Positions 17,939-26,976 of a stretch of 64,000 bases of DNA are shown here, in pieces (within the stretch, counting starts at the first letter, position 1; the number at the start of each line of letters is the position of its first letter). The position numbers and the translations under genes are program-made. The notes beneath the pieces were generated by a model that searched no databases, was not told where the DNA came from, and saw nothing but the letters and a program-made list of their open reading frames with translations. This DNA comes from Spirochaetales bacterium. GTDB lineage: Bacteria > Spirochaetota > Spirochaetia > CADAEX01. The stretch spans positions 1-64,000 of the forward strand of contig JACKPD010000014.1 of assembly GCA_024233785.1 (NCBI GenBank), in the 5' to 3' direction.

Positions 17939-17962
17939 CTATAACACCTTTATTGCACCTTA

Positions 17963-18247
17963 TTATCCGGGCAGGCAGCCGACTTCAAAATACTTAATCC
18001 CCTCATCGGTAAATTTCTGCTTGAAGTCCATGATGAGGCTCTTAAGTTTTCCGGCTTCCCCCTCATCAGTATATATTATCAGCATAAAATTATCTTCCGG
18101 CCATACGCTAGTCCCCATTTTGGGATTAGTATTTCCCTTTCCATGTACAACCGGTATTTTCGTGTAGGCGGTAATACCTGATTTTTCAAGTATTTCCATT
18201 ATGTAATCCTCTACCGAATGGTTTGCGATTATCTCAATTCTTTTCAC
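17963..18247 (-). CDS. PII-like small protein linked to RND transporter
   Basis: A 94-residue cytoplasmic protein with the beta-alpha-beta pattern of PII-like signalling proteins: MKRIEIIANHSVEDYIMEIL at the start, a flexible Gly/Asn-rich T-loop-like segment near residues 35-50, and the strand EDNFMLIIYTDEGEA. It resembles the transporter-associated proteins of the PG0541 type found beside RND pumps (recalled from family knowledge, not searched). The start is a GTG that overlaps the pump stop by four bases, with GGAGGGAAGG just upstream. A role in sensing a nucleotide or metal for the pump is a hypothesis. The classical PII uridylylation tyrosine motif is not evident. Confidence 0.72.
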   Translation of the reverse strand: MKRIEIIANHSVEDYIMEILEKSGITAYTKIPVVHGKGNTNPKMGTSVWPEDNFMLIIYTDEGEAGKLKSLIMDFKQKFTDEGIKYFEVGCLPG

Positions 18248-21200
18248 AGCCTTCCCTCCATCCGTTTTTTATTGAAAACAAAATACATCACAGGAATAAA
18301 CACAAGGGTAATAACTGTGCTTGTAGCAAGCCCGCCTATTACTGTCTGTCCTATCGGCTGTACCAGCTCGGACCCTTCACCCGGGAAAAAAGCAAGAGGC
18401 ACCATACCGAGGATTGTTGTGAGTGTTGTCATCAGGATCGGCCTTAACCTGCTCACCCCGGCCTCGACGCAAGCATTAAAAAGGGTGTGCCCCCTGTTTA
18501 CAAGCAGGTTTGTGTAGTCTACAAGAACAATACCGTTATTAACTACAATACCTGCCAGCATTACTACCCCGACAGCGGTAAAAAGGCTGAACGGCTTTGC
18601 GACAATCAGGTGAATCAGGACAACCCCTATCAGCATAAGCGGCACAGTAAGAAACATTATGAACGGGTCCTTGAACGACTCAAACTGGCTTGCCATTACA
18701 CCGTAAACAAGGAAAAGGGCAAGGATCATGATCGCGAGGAATTTTTTCCCGTAATCCATCAGGTCTCCGTAATCACCTGAATACTCAATGGCTACTGCAT
18801 CATCAGGGATTATATTGGTCCGGATAAGCTCCTCAATTTTCTTTTCAACAAGATTAAGCTTTGCCCCTTTTTCTATACCGGCCTTGACATGTATAACACG
18901 GGTCTGGTCAACCCTTTTTATATCAACAGGGCCAGTCCCTGTCTCAAGTGCGGCAAAACTTGAAACAGGAATATAATCGCCTCTTGTATTAGTTACATAG
19001 ATTGTTTTAAGGTCGGGGAGGTCTTTTCTGTCGGATTCCCTGAGTATCACAAGAACATCAAGTTCTTCATCTCCAGCCCTGTATTTTGTCGGCCTTATCC
19101 CGTTAACTGCCGCTTTAACCTCGTTTCCCACTGCGGCGGCCGACAGCCCGAGCTCATACATTTTTTCCCTGTCAAACCTGATCTCCACTTCCGGGAGGCT
19201 GTCTTTTATATCGGTATCAGGTTCTTTGGCTTCAGGAACGTTTTTTTCAATCAGGGCCTTTATAGCTTCCGCGGTAGCAGTGGCAAGTTCGAGGTCATCT
19301 GACTTAACCAGAATATCAATGGGGTCAGGATTACGCGGGCCTCCCTGTCTGCCCGCTGTAAATTTGAAGACAACCCCGGGGAATTCTGAAAAATGGGCGC
19401 GCAGTTTTCTTTTTACATCATCCGAACTGTCCTTCCTGGTCCTGAAAGGGGGAAGACCGATATATAATTCCCCTTTATATGAATCCGCTGCTGAAAAAAA
19501 GCCCGAGGCGGCTCCCGAGGTTTTTATAATCTCTTCATATCCGTTGATTTCTGATACTGCAATTTCTTCGAGGCGGTTAATTATCTCTTTTGTTGTCTCA
19601 AGATTGCTTCCAACCGGAAGTTCAACAGAAAGTGTGACCTCATCATCACTTGCCGCAGGCGACAGTTCAAGTCCTGCAAGAGGCAGCATAGCAATTGAAA
19701 GAATGAATATTCCTGTTACAGCAGCGATTGTGGTTTTACGCCTTTTCAGGACAATATTGAGGATTTTCCTGTATATCTTTTCAAGACTAAGGAAGAAATT
19801 TTCTGATGCCCCGTCTATTGCCGCGAGAAGAGGATTTTTAACGGGCTTCTGTTTTTTGGTGTAAATCTTCAGGTAACGGCTGGAGAGGACCGGGACCAGG
19901 ACAAGAGCGACTATAAGCGAGGCTACAAGTGCAACAACTACAGTAAAGGACAGATCGCTGAACATTATTCCAAGGAAACCAAGGTCCGACCGGAACATGA
20001 CTACAGGAATAAAAACACATATTGTTGTCAGGGTTGACGCCGTGATCGCGCCTTTCATTTCTTCACTTCCGAGTATTGCCGAAACTTTAAGCTGTGCCCC
20101 CTTTTCTCGGTATCTGTAAATATTTTCAAGGATTACAATGGATGAATCCACAATCATTCCGACACCGAGTGTGAGCCCGGCAAGTGAAAGTATATTTATT
20201 GTTATCCCTGAAAAATACATACCCATCAATGTAATCAATAACGAAATAGGGATTGAGATTCCTATGACAAGAGTACTTTTGACAGTACGGAGAAAAAACA
20301 GGAGAACCGCCATAGCAAACAGGGCCCCCATAAGAGCTGAACTGCTTACCTGTCTGATTGAATCCTTGATTATTGTAGTAGTGTCCCTGAGGATGCTCAG
20401 CTTGACTCCTTTCGGAAGTTCCCTGTTGATTTCCTTTATTTTTTCAAGTACGTTTTCAGCTGTCTTGACAGAATTTGCCCCGCTTTGTTTCTGCACTATT
20501 ACATAAATACCTGGTTTGCCGTTTATGAATACAGCCTGGGTTTCATCTTCAAGACTGTACGATACATCAGCAATATCTTTAAGTTTTACCGCGGATGGAG
20601 CAGCTCCGGAAGATGAAGACCTGTATGCGACAACAGTGTTTTCAATTTCTTCAATTTTATTATATTCCCCTTTGCTCCTTACAATGAAATTATAGGAACC
20701 TGAGGAAACACTGCCTCCCCCTACATCAATGTTCTGGGAAGAAATTGCCTTTGCAATCTCTGAAATTGTAAGGGAATATGCTTCCAGCCTGTTTTTTGAA
20801 ACCGCTGCCCTTATTATTTTATCCCGGCCCCCGTTTACCCTTGTAAGAGCTACTCCCTGTACCTGTTCAATCCTCGGCTGGATAATATCTTCCGCGATAC
20901 TCTTGAGCTCTTCAGGGCTTCTTGATCCCTCGACTGTAAGGAAAAGGATAGGTATCATTGAAGGGTCAAATTTGTAGAGTACCGGGGTTTCGGCATCATC
21001 CGGCATGAATGATTTGGCGAATTCAAGCCTGTCCCTTATATCGTTGGCCGCCTCTGTCATATCCTTGCTCCAGTCAAATTCAAGAAGAATAAGACTGCTC
21101 CCCTCCGAGGAAGTAGAGGTAATCTCTTTAAGATCAGCCACATTGGAGAGGTTCCCCTCAAGTATCCTCGTGACATTTTTCTCAATATCTTCAGGACCCG

Positions 21201-21360
21201 CGCCGGAATAGGTTGTTATTACAACAAGTACCGGCGGGTTGAAGTCCGGGTAAAGGTCTATCGGGATCCCGGGAAGAAGAAAAAGGCCCAGCCCTACTAC
21301 AAGTGAGAAAATAACAATTATCGTAACAGGTCTTGAAACAGCAAGTTTGGGTAGAGTCAT
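18244..21360 (-). CDS. RND efflux pump inner-membrane subunit (AcrB/MdtB-like)
   Basis: A 1038-residue proton-driven exporter of the hydrophobe/amphiphile RND class. It has the duplicated layout of the family: one membrane helix, a periplasmic porter domain (about 30-330), six helices, a second helix near 540, a second porter domain (about 570-850) and the last helices. The region around residues 395-410 (GLTLGVGMIVDSSIVILENI) carries the helix-4 Asp and Glu-Asn signature, and the second half has LAGIVVNNGIVLVDYTN. Length is typical. It starts two bases after the adaptor gene with AGGAGAAG upstream. Substrate is unknown; sequence features fit drugs or lipids rather than heavy metals, but this is not firm. 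Confidence 0.93.
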   Translation of the reverse strand: MTLPKLAVSRPVTIIVIFSLVVGLGLFLLPGIPIDLYPDFNPPVLVVITTYSGAGPEDIEKNVTRILEGNLSNVADLKEITSTSSEGSSLILLEFDWSKDMTEAANDIRDRLEFAKSFMPDDAETPVLYKFDPSMIPILFLTVEGSRSPEELKSIAEDIIQPRIEQVQGVALTRVNGGRDKIIRAAVSKNRLEAYSLTISEIAKAISSQNIDVGGGSVSSGSYNFIVRSKGEYNKIEEIENTVVAYRSSSSGAAPSAVKLKDIADVSYSLEDETQAVFINGKPGIYVIVQKQSGANSVKTAENVLEKIKEINRELPKGVKLSILRDTTTIIKDSIRQVSSSALMGALFAMAVLLFFLRTVKSTLVIGISIPISLLITLMGMYFSGITINILSLAGLTLGVGMIVDSSIVILENIYRYREKGAQLKVSAILGSEEMKGAITASTLTTICVFIPVVMFRSDLGFLGIMFSDLSFTVVVALVASLIVALVLVPVLSSRYLKIYTKKQKPVKNPLLAAIDGASENFFLSLEKIYRKILNIVLKRRKTTIAAVTGIFILSIAMLPLAGLELSPAASDDEVTLSVELPVGSNLETTKEIINRLEEIAVSEINGYEEIIKTSGAASGFFSAADSYKGELYIGLPPFRTRKDSSDDVKRKLRAHFSEFPGVVFKFTAGRQGGPRNPDPIDILVKSDDLELATATAEAIKALIEKNVPEAKEPDTDIKDSLPEVEIRFDREKMYELGLSAAAVGNEVKAAVNGIRPTKYRAGDEELDVLVILRESDRKDLPDLKTIYVTNTRGDYIPVSSFAALETGTGPVDIKRVDQTRVIHVKAGIEKGAKLNLVEKKIEELIRTNIIPDDAVAIEYSGDYGDLMDYGKKFLAIMILALFLVYGVMASQFESFKDPFIMFLTVPLMLIGVVLIHLIVAKPFSLFTAVGVVMLAGIVVNNGIVLVDYTNLLVNRGHTLFNACVEAGVSRLRPILMTTLTTILGMVPLAFFPGEGSELVQPIGQTVIGGLATSTVITLVFIPVMYFVFNKKRMEGRL

Positions 21361-21362
21361 AA

Positions 21363-22289
21363 TCAGCTTCTCCTGCCCAGGATATTTATCTCAACACCGT
21401 CGTCAAGGAGGTTCTGCCCTCTTGTAATAATTTCCTCTCCTTCTGAAATTCCTGACAATATCTCCGTAAACCCGTCGACTGTAATTCCAGTTTCAACCCT
21501 TTTCATTACGGCCTTTCCTTCCGAGGCTGAAAATACATTTTTAACTCCCCCTCTTGTAACAATTGTTTCAGAAGAGACAAATATGACATTTTTTCTCGTT
21601 TCAGTAAGCAGTTTTACAGACGCAAACATCCCTGCCTTGATTTCAGGATAGTTTTTATCAAACTCAAGTTTTATCCCCATCGTTCTTGTTATGCTGTTTA
21701 AGACAGGGCTTATTTCTACTATATGGGCCCCATATTTTTTCTCCGGCCATGCTGCGAAAAACACTTCCCCTTTAGTACCCATTTCTATTTTGGCAATATC
21801 AGGTTCCGCAATTTCCGCTTCAATCTGAAGCATGGAAAGATCTCCTATTGTCGCGACAGGCGTTGAAACAGATACGGTCGCCCCGGCTTCATAGGGAATT
21901 GCCGTTACGGTACCGCTTATAGTTGATCTTACAGGGCTTAAGGCATATGAAAGGCCAGGTTTTGAAGGGTCGATCTCAGCTATTACCTGGTTGTTTTTAA
22001 CATAACTTCCAATTGAAATATTAAGTACCTTAAGTTTTCCGGCGGTATCCGGATATATATCAATGCTTCTCACAGCCTTAACATCGCCGTTTATTCTGAT
22101 ATAGTCTGTTATATCGCCTCTTCCCGCAATAGATGTCTCTACAGTAAATACTGCCGCCTCGGGTGTGCCAGGTTTATCCCCGGCCGTTTTTTTATCCTGG
22201 CCTTTTCTGTTAAAAACTGCGAATGCCGCCAGTACAAGAATTATTACAGATGCAGTCGCAGCAATTTTTATTTTGGTTTTTTTATCCAT
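21363..22289 (-). CDS. RND efflux periplasmic adaptor (membrane fusion protein)
   Basis: A 308-residue adaptor that links the RND pump with TolC across the periplasm. One N-terminal membrane segment (about 8-26) anchors it; a lipoprotein cysteine is not evident. A lipoyl/barrel-sandwich domain follows (NGDVKAVRSIDIYPDTAGKL and GSYVKNNQVIAEID), with hardly any alpha-helical hairpin between the half motifs, and then beta-barrel and membrane-proximal domains (about 165-305). It is shorter than the common 370-400 residues because the hairpin is nearly missing. It overlaps the TolC gene by eight bases, with GGAGG before the ATG. Confidence 0.88.
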   Translation of the reverse strand: MDKKTKIKIAATASVIILVLAAFAVFNRKGQDKKTAGDKPGTPEAAVFTVETSIAGRGDITDYIRINGDVKAVRSIDIYPDTAGKLKVLNISIGSYVKNNQVIAEIDPSKPGLSYALSPVRSTISGTVTAIPYEAGATVSVSTPVATIGDLSMLQIEAEIAEPDIAKIEMGTKGEVFFAAWPEKKYGAHIVEISPVLNSITRTMGIKLEFDKNYPEIKAGMFASVKLLTETRKNVIFVSSETIVTRGGVKNVFSASEGKAVMKRVETGITVDGFTEILSGISEGEEIITRGQNLLDDGVEINILGRRS

Positions 22290-23625
22290 TCAAATCCTCC
22301 AGAGACTTATTAACAGCGTATTCAAGATCAAGAAGAGCGGCCTGGTAATTATAGTGTTCTTCCGCCAGTTTAAGTCTGGCTGCCTGAAGCTGGTTCATTG
22401 AGTTTTCAAGCTTAAGGAGCTCGACTGTGCCTGCGTTATACCCCTCAGAAGAAAGTTCGTAACTCCGTTTGGCAAGCTTTTCATTATATTCAAGTGATTC
22501 TATTTTTTTCACAGATTTTCTGATATTCATTACAATTGTCCTTATATCAATATCAGCCTTTCTCAGCGCCTGTGAAAGTCTCGATTCCGCCTGACGTATT
22601 CTGTCCTTTTTGTTTTTTATTTCAGTATCTTTTGAAAGCCCCGGTATAAGGCTGTCAATATCAAGCGACAGCGATATTGAAAAAGCTCCTGCATCTGTCC
22701 AGCTTTCCTCCGGTGAACCGATTATTCTGTCTTTCAGCGGATCATCGGCGAAAAGCATATTTTTCGTATATCCCAGAACCAGTGCCGGAAGACGGCTGTT
22801 CTTTGATGAAGAAAGATCAGTTTCGAGGAGTTTGATCTGGTATACCAGCTCCTGAATATCAAATCTCTCTGTGAGTGAGGTAAAAATAAGCTCATTTGTA
22901 TCAATAATATAAAGCCCCGGTTCAATAACTCCCTCAAGTTTTATTTCCTCCTCATTTTCAAGCCCTATCATTTCCTTGAAATTAAGGATACTCATATTAT
23001 AGTTATTCAGAGCCTCATCATAATCAGGGCGGAGGCTCTCAAGCGTTACCTGTGCCTGAAGTTTATCAAGCTCGGAAACAAGTCCGTTATTATAATTTAT
23101 TTCCGCCTGGCGGTAACTTTTTTCTGCTGTCTTTATATTATTCTCAAGAAGCCTGAGGCTCTCTTCAAGAACAAGAAGTGAGTAAAATGATTTTTTGACA
23201 TCCCTCTTAAGCTGGTTTTTAGCATCCTCATAGCCGATCAGACCTGCCTCATAATTCCGGGACAGATACCTGATTCCGTCTGCAAGTGATGCTGAAAGGG
23301 CAAGCTGGGCTGAAAACTGCCAGGACAAATCCCAGTGATAATCCCCGAATACAGGTTTTTCGTTTTTTTTGGCCAAAGCTGAGGAAAGGGTGAAATCCGG
23401 GGCAAGGGCATTCCATCGTGTATCCCTGCTCCGCTTTTTTTCAGAAAGTGAATATTTCTCTGCCTTAAGGGAAAGATTCTCATCAAGCGCCATCTCTACC
23501 GCATTTTCCACACTTATTACCCTGGTCTGCGCCTGAGCGTCCAGCCTTCCGGCGTGAAATATCATTATCGGTAATATTAAACCCGTTAAAAATATATTTT
23601 TAATGCCTGTCATTTTATGCAACAC
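22282..23625 (-). CDS. TolC family outer-membrane efflux protein
   Basis: A protein of about 447 residues with a signal peptide (hydrophobic core LTGLILPIMIFHAGR, probable cleavage after DAQA) and two repeated OEP domains. Each has long amphipathic helices, with coiled-coil stretches near 185-245 and 370-445 and the motif NYNNGLVSELDKLQAQ typical of the family. It should form the outer-membrane channel of this pump. A GTG at 23625 and a TTG at 23622 both have AGGAG at a good distance (five and eight bases); the ATG at 23613 is less well placed. It opens a six-gene unit, with a possible TATAAT hexamer at about 23670. Confidence 0.88.
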   Translation of the reverse strand: MLHKMTGIKNIFLTGLILPIMIFHAGRLDAQAQTRVISVENAVEMALDENLSLKAEKYSLSEKKRSRDTRWNALAPDFTLSSALAKKNEKPVFGDYHWDLSWQFSAQLALSASLADGIRYLSRNYEAGLIGYEDAKNQLKRDVKKSFYSLLVLEESLRLLENNIKTAEKSYRQAEINYNNGLVSELDKLQAQVTLESLRPDYDEALNNYNMSILNFKEMIGLENEEEIKLEGVIEPGLYIIDTNELIFTSLTERFDIQELVYQIKLLETDLSSSKNSRLPALVLGYTKNMLFADDPLKDRIIGSPEESWTDAGAFSISLSLDIDSLIPGLSKDTEIKNKKDRIRQAESRLSQALRKADIDIRTIVMNIRKSVKKIESLEYNEKLAKRSYELSSEGYNAGTVELLKLENSMNQLQAARLKLAEEHYNYQAALLDLEYAVNKSLEDLNG

Positions 23626-23760
23626 TATTACTCCTGATTTTTTAATATACAAAACATGATTAAATTACATTATAAAATAACTTTTTCAGAGCCGGAAATC
23701 CATAAATACTTTATAAACCCTGTTATAACATTTTGTTTAAACTTGTAACTAAATATTCAT

Positions 23761-23789
23761 TAGACTGATTTCTACAGTGTTTGTATATT
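23761..23789 (+). promoter_or_regulatory. Candidate sigma-70-type promoter of the Do protease gene
   Basis: TAGACT at 23761-23766 and TATATT at 23784-23789 are 17 bases apart, 55 bases before the ATG of the protease gene. No operator was identified. The 192-bp gap also serves the divergent efflux operon. Confidence 0.45.
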
Positions 23790-23844
23790 TTCAGTAAATG
23801 GAAAATCAATTGAAATTAAAAATAACAGTTAAAGGAGTTTTATC

Positions 23845-25353
23845 ATGATACAGAACAAAAGAACCAAAGGGATTATAATCCTTTTCACTCTATTATTGCT
23901 TCTGCTGTTTTCACAGTGCATATTCTCTTCACCATCAAAAGAAACAGCAGGTCCTGTACAGAGCACAATGCCCCAAACAGGAGGAAGGACCGCTCCTGAT
24001 TCAGCGGAACAGGTTTTTTATTCATTTAACAGTGTGGCTCAAAAGGTGCTTCCTGTTGTTGTTGAAATAAACACGGTGGAAGTAGTAGAGCAGACTATCC
24101 CTAATTTTTCAAATCCTTTTGATTTCTTCTTCAGAAACCAGCCTAACCAGCCCGGACAGCAGAACCCTCAGGGACAGAAAAGGGAATTCAGGCAGCCGGG
24201 TCTCGGGTCAGGAGTAATTGTCAAGCAGGACGGGAAAAAGATTTATGTTCTAACCAACAATCACGTTGCCGGAAACGCCAACGAAATCAAGGTAAAGCTT
24301 AATGACGGCAGGGAATACGATGCCAAAATCATCGGAAACGATCCCCGCACCGACCTTGCGCTTATAATGTTTGAAACATCGGAAAAAGTTCCAGTCGCGG
24401 TACTTGGAAACTCTGATGATCTTTTTGTGGGTGATATTGTCCTCGCGGTAGGAAACCCGTTCGGATTTGAGTCAACTGTCACAATGGGTATTGTAAGCGC
24501 CCTGGGAAGAAAAAGCATGGCCAATTCCCAGATTTCAGGGTTTACTGATTATATACAGACAGACGCATCAATAAATCCCGGAAACTCAGGCGGAGCTCTT
24601 GTAAACATGAAAGGTGAGATAGTTGGAATAAATACCTGGATAGCTTCCCAGTCAGGAGGAAGTGTCGGAGTAGGTTTCGCAATTCCGATAAACAACTCGA
24701 AAAAGGCTATAGAAGATTTTATTTCTACAGGCAGGGTTGTCTACGGATGGCTGGGAGTCAGCATCGGAGACCTTAACGATCCGTCATCTGAAGAATTAAG
24801 AAAAACCCTGGGACTCGGTGATAAGAAAGGGGCCATCGTATTTAATCTTTTTAAAAAATCACCGGCTGACAAATCAGGTCTTATGCCCGGAGACTATATT
24901 ACAGAAGTCGATAACGTAAGTATCGACAGCTCATCCCATCTTACACAGATTGTAGGCAGGCTTTCCCCGGGGACAACATCTGTATTCAAGCTCATAAGAG
25001 ATAAAAAAATGGTGACAATCAATGTTAAAATTGAAAAGAGGGCAGATGAAACTGAAATACAGAAGAACAGGGACCTTTGGCCCGGGCTTATTGTGACTAC
25101 ACTGACTGATGATATAAGGAAAGAACTTAAAACTGAAAATTCCGTAAAAGGCGTAGTAATAGTTTCAGTAATTGAAGATTCATCAGCAGCTATAGCCGGA
25201 ATAAAACCAGGTGACATAATCGAGGAAATAAACGAAATACCTGTAACTGATATCGCCTCGTTTTATTCAGTTCTCAACAAACAGGGATCAAACAGGAAGA
25301 TTTTCCAGATAAACAGGCAGGGAAGCTCTGTTATGATTGGTCTTTTGAAGTAA
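23845..25353 (+). CDS. Do/DegQ-like periplasmic serine protease with two PDZ domains
   Basis: A 502-residue HtrA-type envelope protease or chaperone. An N-terminal hydrophobic core (about 10-23) is followed by C25 in FSQC; the lipobox is imperfect, but similar loose forms occur in spirochaete lipoproteins, so membrane anchoring is possible. The protease domain (about 55-290) has the catalytic triad H140 (LTNNHVAG), D170 (RTDLAL) and S248 (NPGNSGGAL). Two PDZ domains follow (about 295-390 and 405-500). The linker before the protease domain is rich in Gln, Pro and Asn. A strong AAAGGAG precedes the ATG. It is divergent from the efflux unit and ends at a clear terminator. Confidence 0.93.
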   Translation: MIQNKRTKGIIILFTLLLLLLFSQCIFSSPSKETAGPVQSTMPQTGGRTAPDSAEQVFYSFNSVAQKVLPVVVEINTVEVVEQTIPNFSNPFDFFFRNQPNQPGQQNPQGQKREFRQPGLGSGVIVKQDGKKIYVLTNNHVAGNANEIKVKLNDGREYDAKIIGNDPRTDLALIMFETSEKVPVAVLGNSDDLFVGDIVLAVGNPFGFESTVTMGIVSALGRKSMANSQISGFTDYIQTDASINPGNSGGALVNMKGEIVGINTWIASQSGGSVGVGFAIPINNSKKAIEDFISTGRVVYGWLGVSIGDLNDPSSEELRKTLGLGDKKGAIVFNLFKKSPADKSGLMPGDYITEVDNVSIDSSSHLTQIVGRLSPGTTSVFKLIRDKKMVTINVKIEKRADETEIQKNRDLWPGLIVTTLTDDIRKELKTENSVKGVVIVSVIEDSSAAIAGIKPGDIIEEINEIPVTDIASFYSVLNKQGSNRKIFQINRQGSSVMIGLLK

Positions 25354-25442
25354 CGCAATTGAGGCAGATTATGGGACCGTAAGGTTTTATATCTGCCTAA
25401 GGGCTTAGGCGTCAGCTGAGGTCCTTCAATACCTCCCCCCCC

Positions 25443-25478
25443 CGCCCTCTTCTGTTAAACCGGAAGGGGGCGTTTTTA
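25443..25478 (+). terminator. Rho-independent terminator of the Do protease gene
   Basis: A ten-pair GC-rich stem (25443-25452 with 25463-25472, one G-T pair) is followed by five T. The T-run overlaps the stop codon of the convergent 486-residue gene. Confidence 0.85.
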
Positions 25479-26936
25479 AGCTACAGCCCGCCTCATTCTC
25501 ACCTCTTCAAGGCACATGGTTATTATCGTGGTAATTTCCGGAACAATAAAACCCATATTGGTGACTTCTGTTTTTGCAATACTGTTTTTCCATTCGCCGG
25601 TTGATGATCCGTCAGAATAATTATCGGTTATATAATTGGAAATAACGTAAAGAGCACCTTTCAGTATATAAGGGTCCCTGCCTGAATCCTTTTTTCTGTG
25701 CCGAACGAGATAACGCTCTATATGCTTTGGAAGAAGCGCTTTAAATTCCTCATGCGCGTTAAATGAATCGGCAGAGCTCAGAAGGTCAAGTTTTTCCTTT
25801 AGCGACATAATCGCAGTATCAGGCCGCTGGCCGGAATTCTTTCTTTCAATCAGCCGCAGCTGTTTTTTATCCTTAGCGGAAGGAATTTTCTTTTTTTCAT
25901 CTTTTCCGCTTACATTTTTTGCTGACAGATTTTCAGGTGAAGCTTTTTCAGGTCCCCGGCCCTGGTTCCCTTTCCTTAACTGTGAAATATCAGCCGGTTT
26001 TATTTTGCGCCAGATGGCCTGCATCATCATGTCTTCTTTAAGGCTGTACTGGTATCCGTTTGAAAGCAGGCTGTAAATCTCAAGCAGAATTACATCATCG
26101 CCGGTCCGTTTTACACGGCAGGTTTTTATTATCTGAAAAATGCGGTAATGAATAGTGCTGTACTTTTTTGAATAAAGAAAAATCTTTTTTTCAAAATCCT
26201 GATTAAAGATATGTCTCCAGTAAAGCCTGCAGTATGACAGTACCTGGTATGATCTGTTTTTGACACGGCTGTCAATGCATATCATTGCCAGCTCTGATTC
26301 TGAAAATTCAATTTTATCAAGATCTATTGTAATTTTTTTCCGCTGCCGGCCGGCATTATCGCGGCCCGCTGACGCTGGGTCTGAGGCTGTACCAGATGTG
26401 GGCTTCTTTTCTTTTTTTATCTCGACTTTTACAAACAGCGTGTTATCGAAATAGCGCTTCAGGATATCTGAAGCTGCGCTGAACTTTTCAGTCATATAAT
26501 CAAGAAGTACAGTATAGGTTTCCAGTTTCTCAAGAAATGCAATCCCCTCGTCTTTTCCGCGGGGTATAACCCGAAGGGCAACTTCTATTTTCTTAAGAAG
26601 TTCCACCGGATCGCTGTTCTGCCCATCGAACAGGGCAGACAGATGGGAGACCAGTTTTTTTACAGAGTTTATTATCCTTTCCAGGATTTCACGGACCGCA
26701 TCCGCGTATATTTCAGCAAAGCGCGGATCATTTTTTCTGTAGTACCTGATTATCCTTATCCGTACATACTCATCCGGATACCGCGGAATCAGGCGCTTTT
26801 CATATACATAGGCGGCCTGCCGGTATTTTTTATCCCCGATAAGAGAAACATATAAATTAATGTCAGTATCAAAACCGTTTTTATCAAAAGTTGTACATTC
26901 TTTAAGAAGAATTGTTCTGGCACTGTCTGGCTTCAT
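25476..26936 (-). CDS. Unrecognised 486-residue soluble helical protein
   Basis: Not recognised. The protein has no signal peptide, no membrane segment and no cysteine-rich or nucleotide-binding motif. It appears as three helical blocks: residues 1-165, 200-325 and 370-486. Two polar, low-complexity linkers, about 172-200 (Lys, Ser, Gly, Ala) and 327-365 (Lys, Ser, Glu), join them. The middle block is rich in Tyr, Arg and Ile, and the whole is basic, so nucleic-acid or protein binding is possible but unproven. An AGGA seven bases before the ATG supports the start. The 3' end meets the terminator of the convergent protease gene. It stands 41 bp before the 3' end of the ligase gene on the same strand and is therefore downstream of that unit. 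Confidence 0.6.
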   Translation of the reverse strand: MKPDSARTILLKECTTFDKNGFDTDINLYVSLIGDKKYRQAAYVYEKRLIPRYPDEYVRIRIIRYYRKNDPRFAEIYADAVREILERIINSVKKLVSHLSALFDGQNSDPVELLKKIEVALRVIPRGKDEGIAFLEKLETYTVLLDYMTEKFSAASDILKRYFDNTLFVKVEIKKEKKPTSGTASDPASAGRDNAGRQRKKITIDLDKIEFSESELAMICIDSRVKNRSYQVLSYCRLYWRHIFNQDFEKKIFLYSKKYSTIHYRIFQIIKTCRVKRTGDDVILLEIYSLLSNGYQYSLKEDMMMQAIWRKIKPADISQLRKGNQGRGPEKASPENLSAKNVSGKDEKKKIPSAKDKKQLRLIERKNSGQRPDTAIMSLKEKLDLLSSADSFNAHEEFKALLPKHIERYLVRHRKKDSGRDPYILKGALYVISNYITDNYSDGSSTGEWKNSIAKTEVTNMGFIVPEITTIITMCLEEVRMRRAVA

Positions 26937-26976
26937 GGTGTTCCTGACTTAACTTCGGTCAAAAAATCAGTTTATA

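Noticed and set aside
23653..23844. Extracytoplasmic-sigma (sigma-E-like) promoter before the Do protease
   Set aside because: No GAACTT-type -35 with a TCTGA-type -10 was found; a normal promoter explains the region better.
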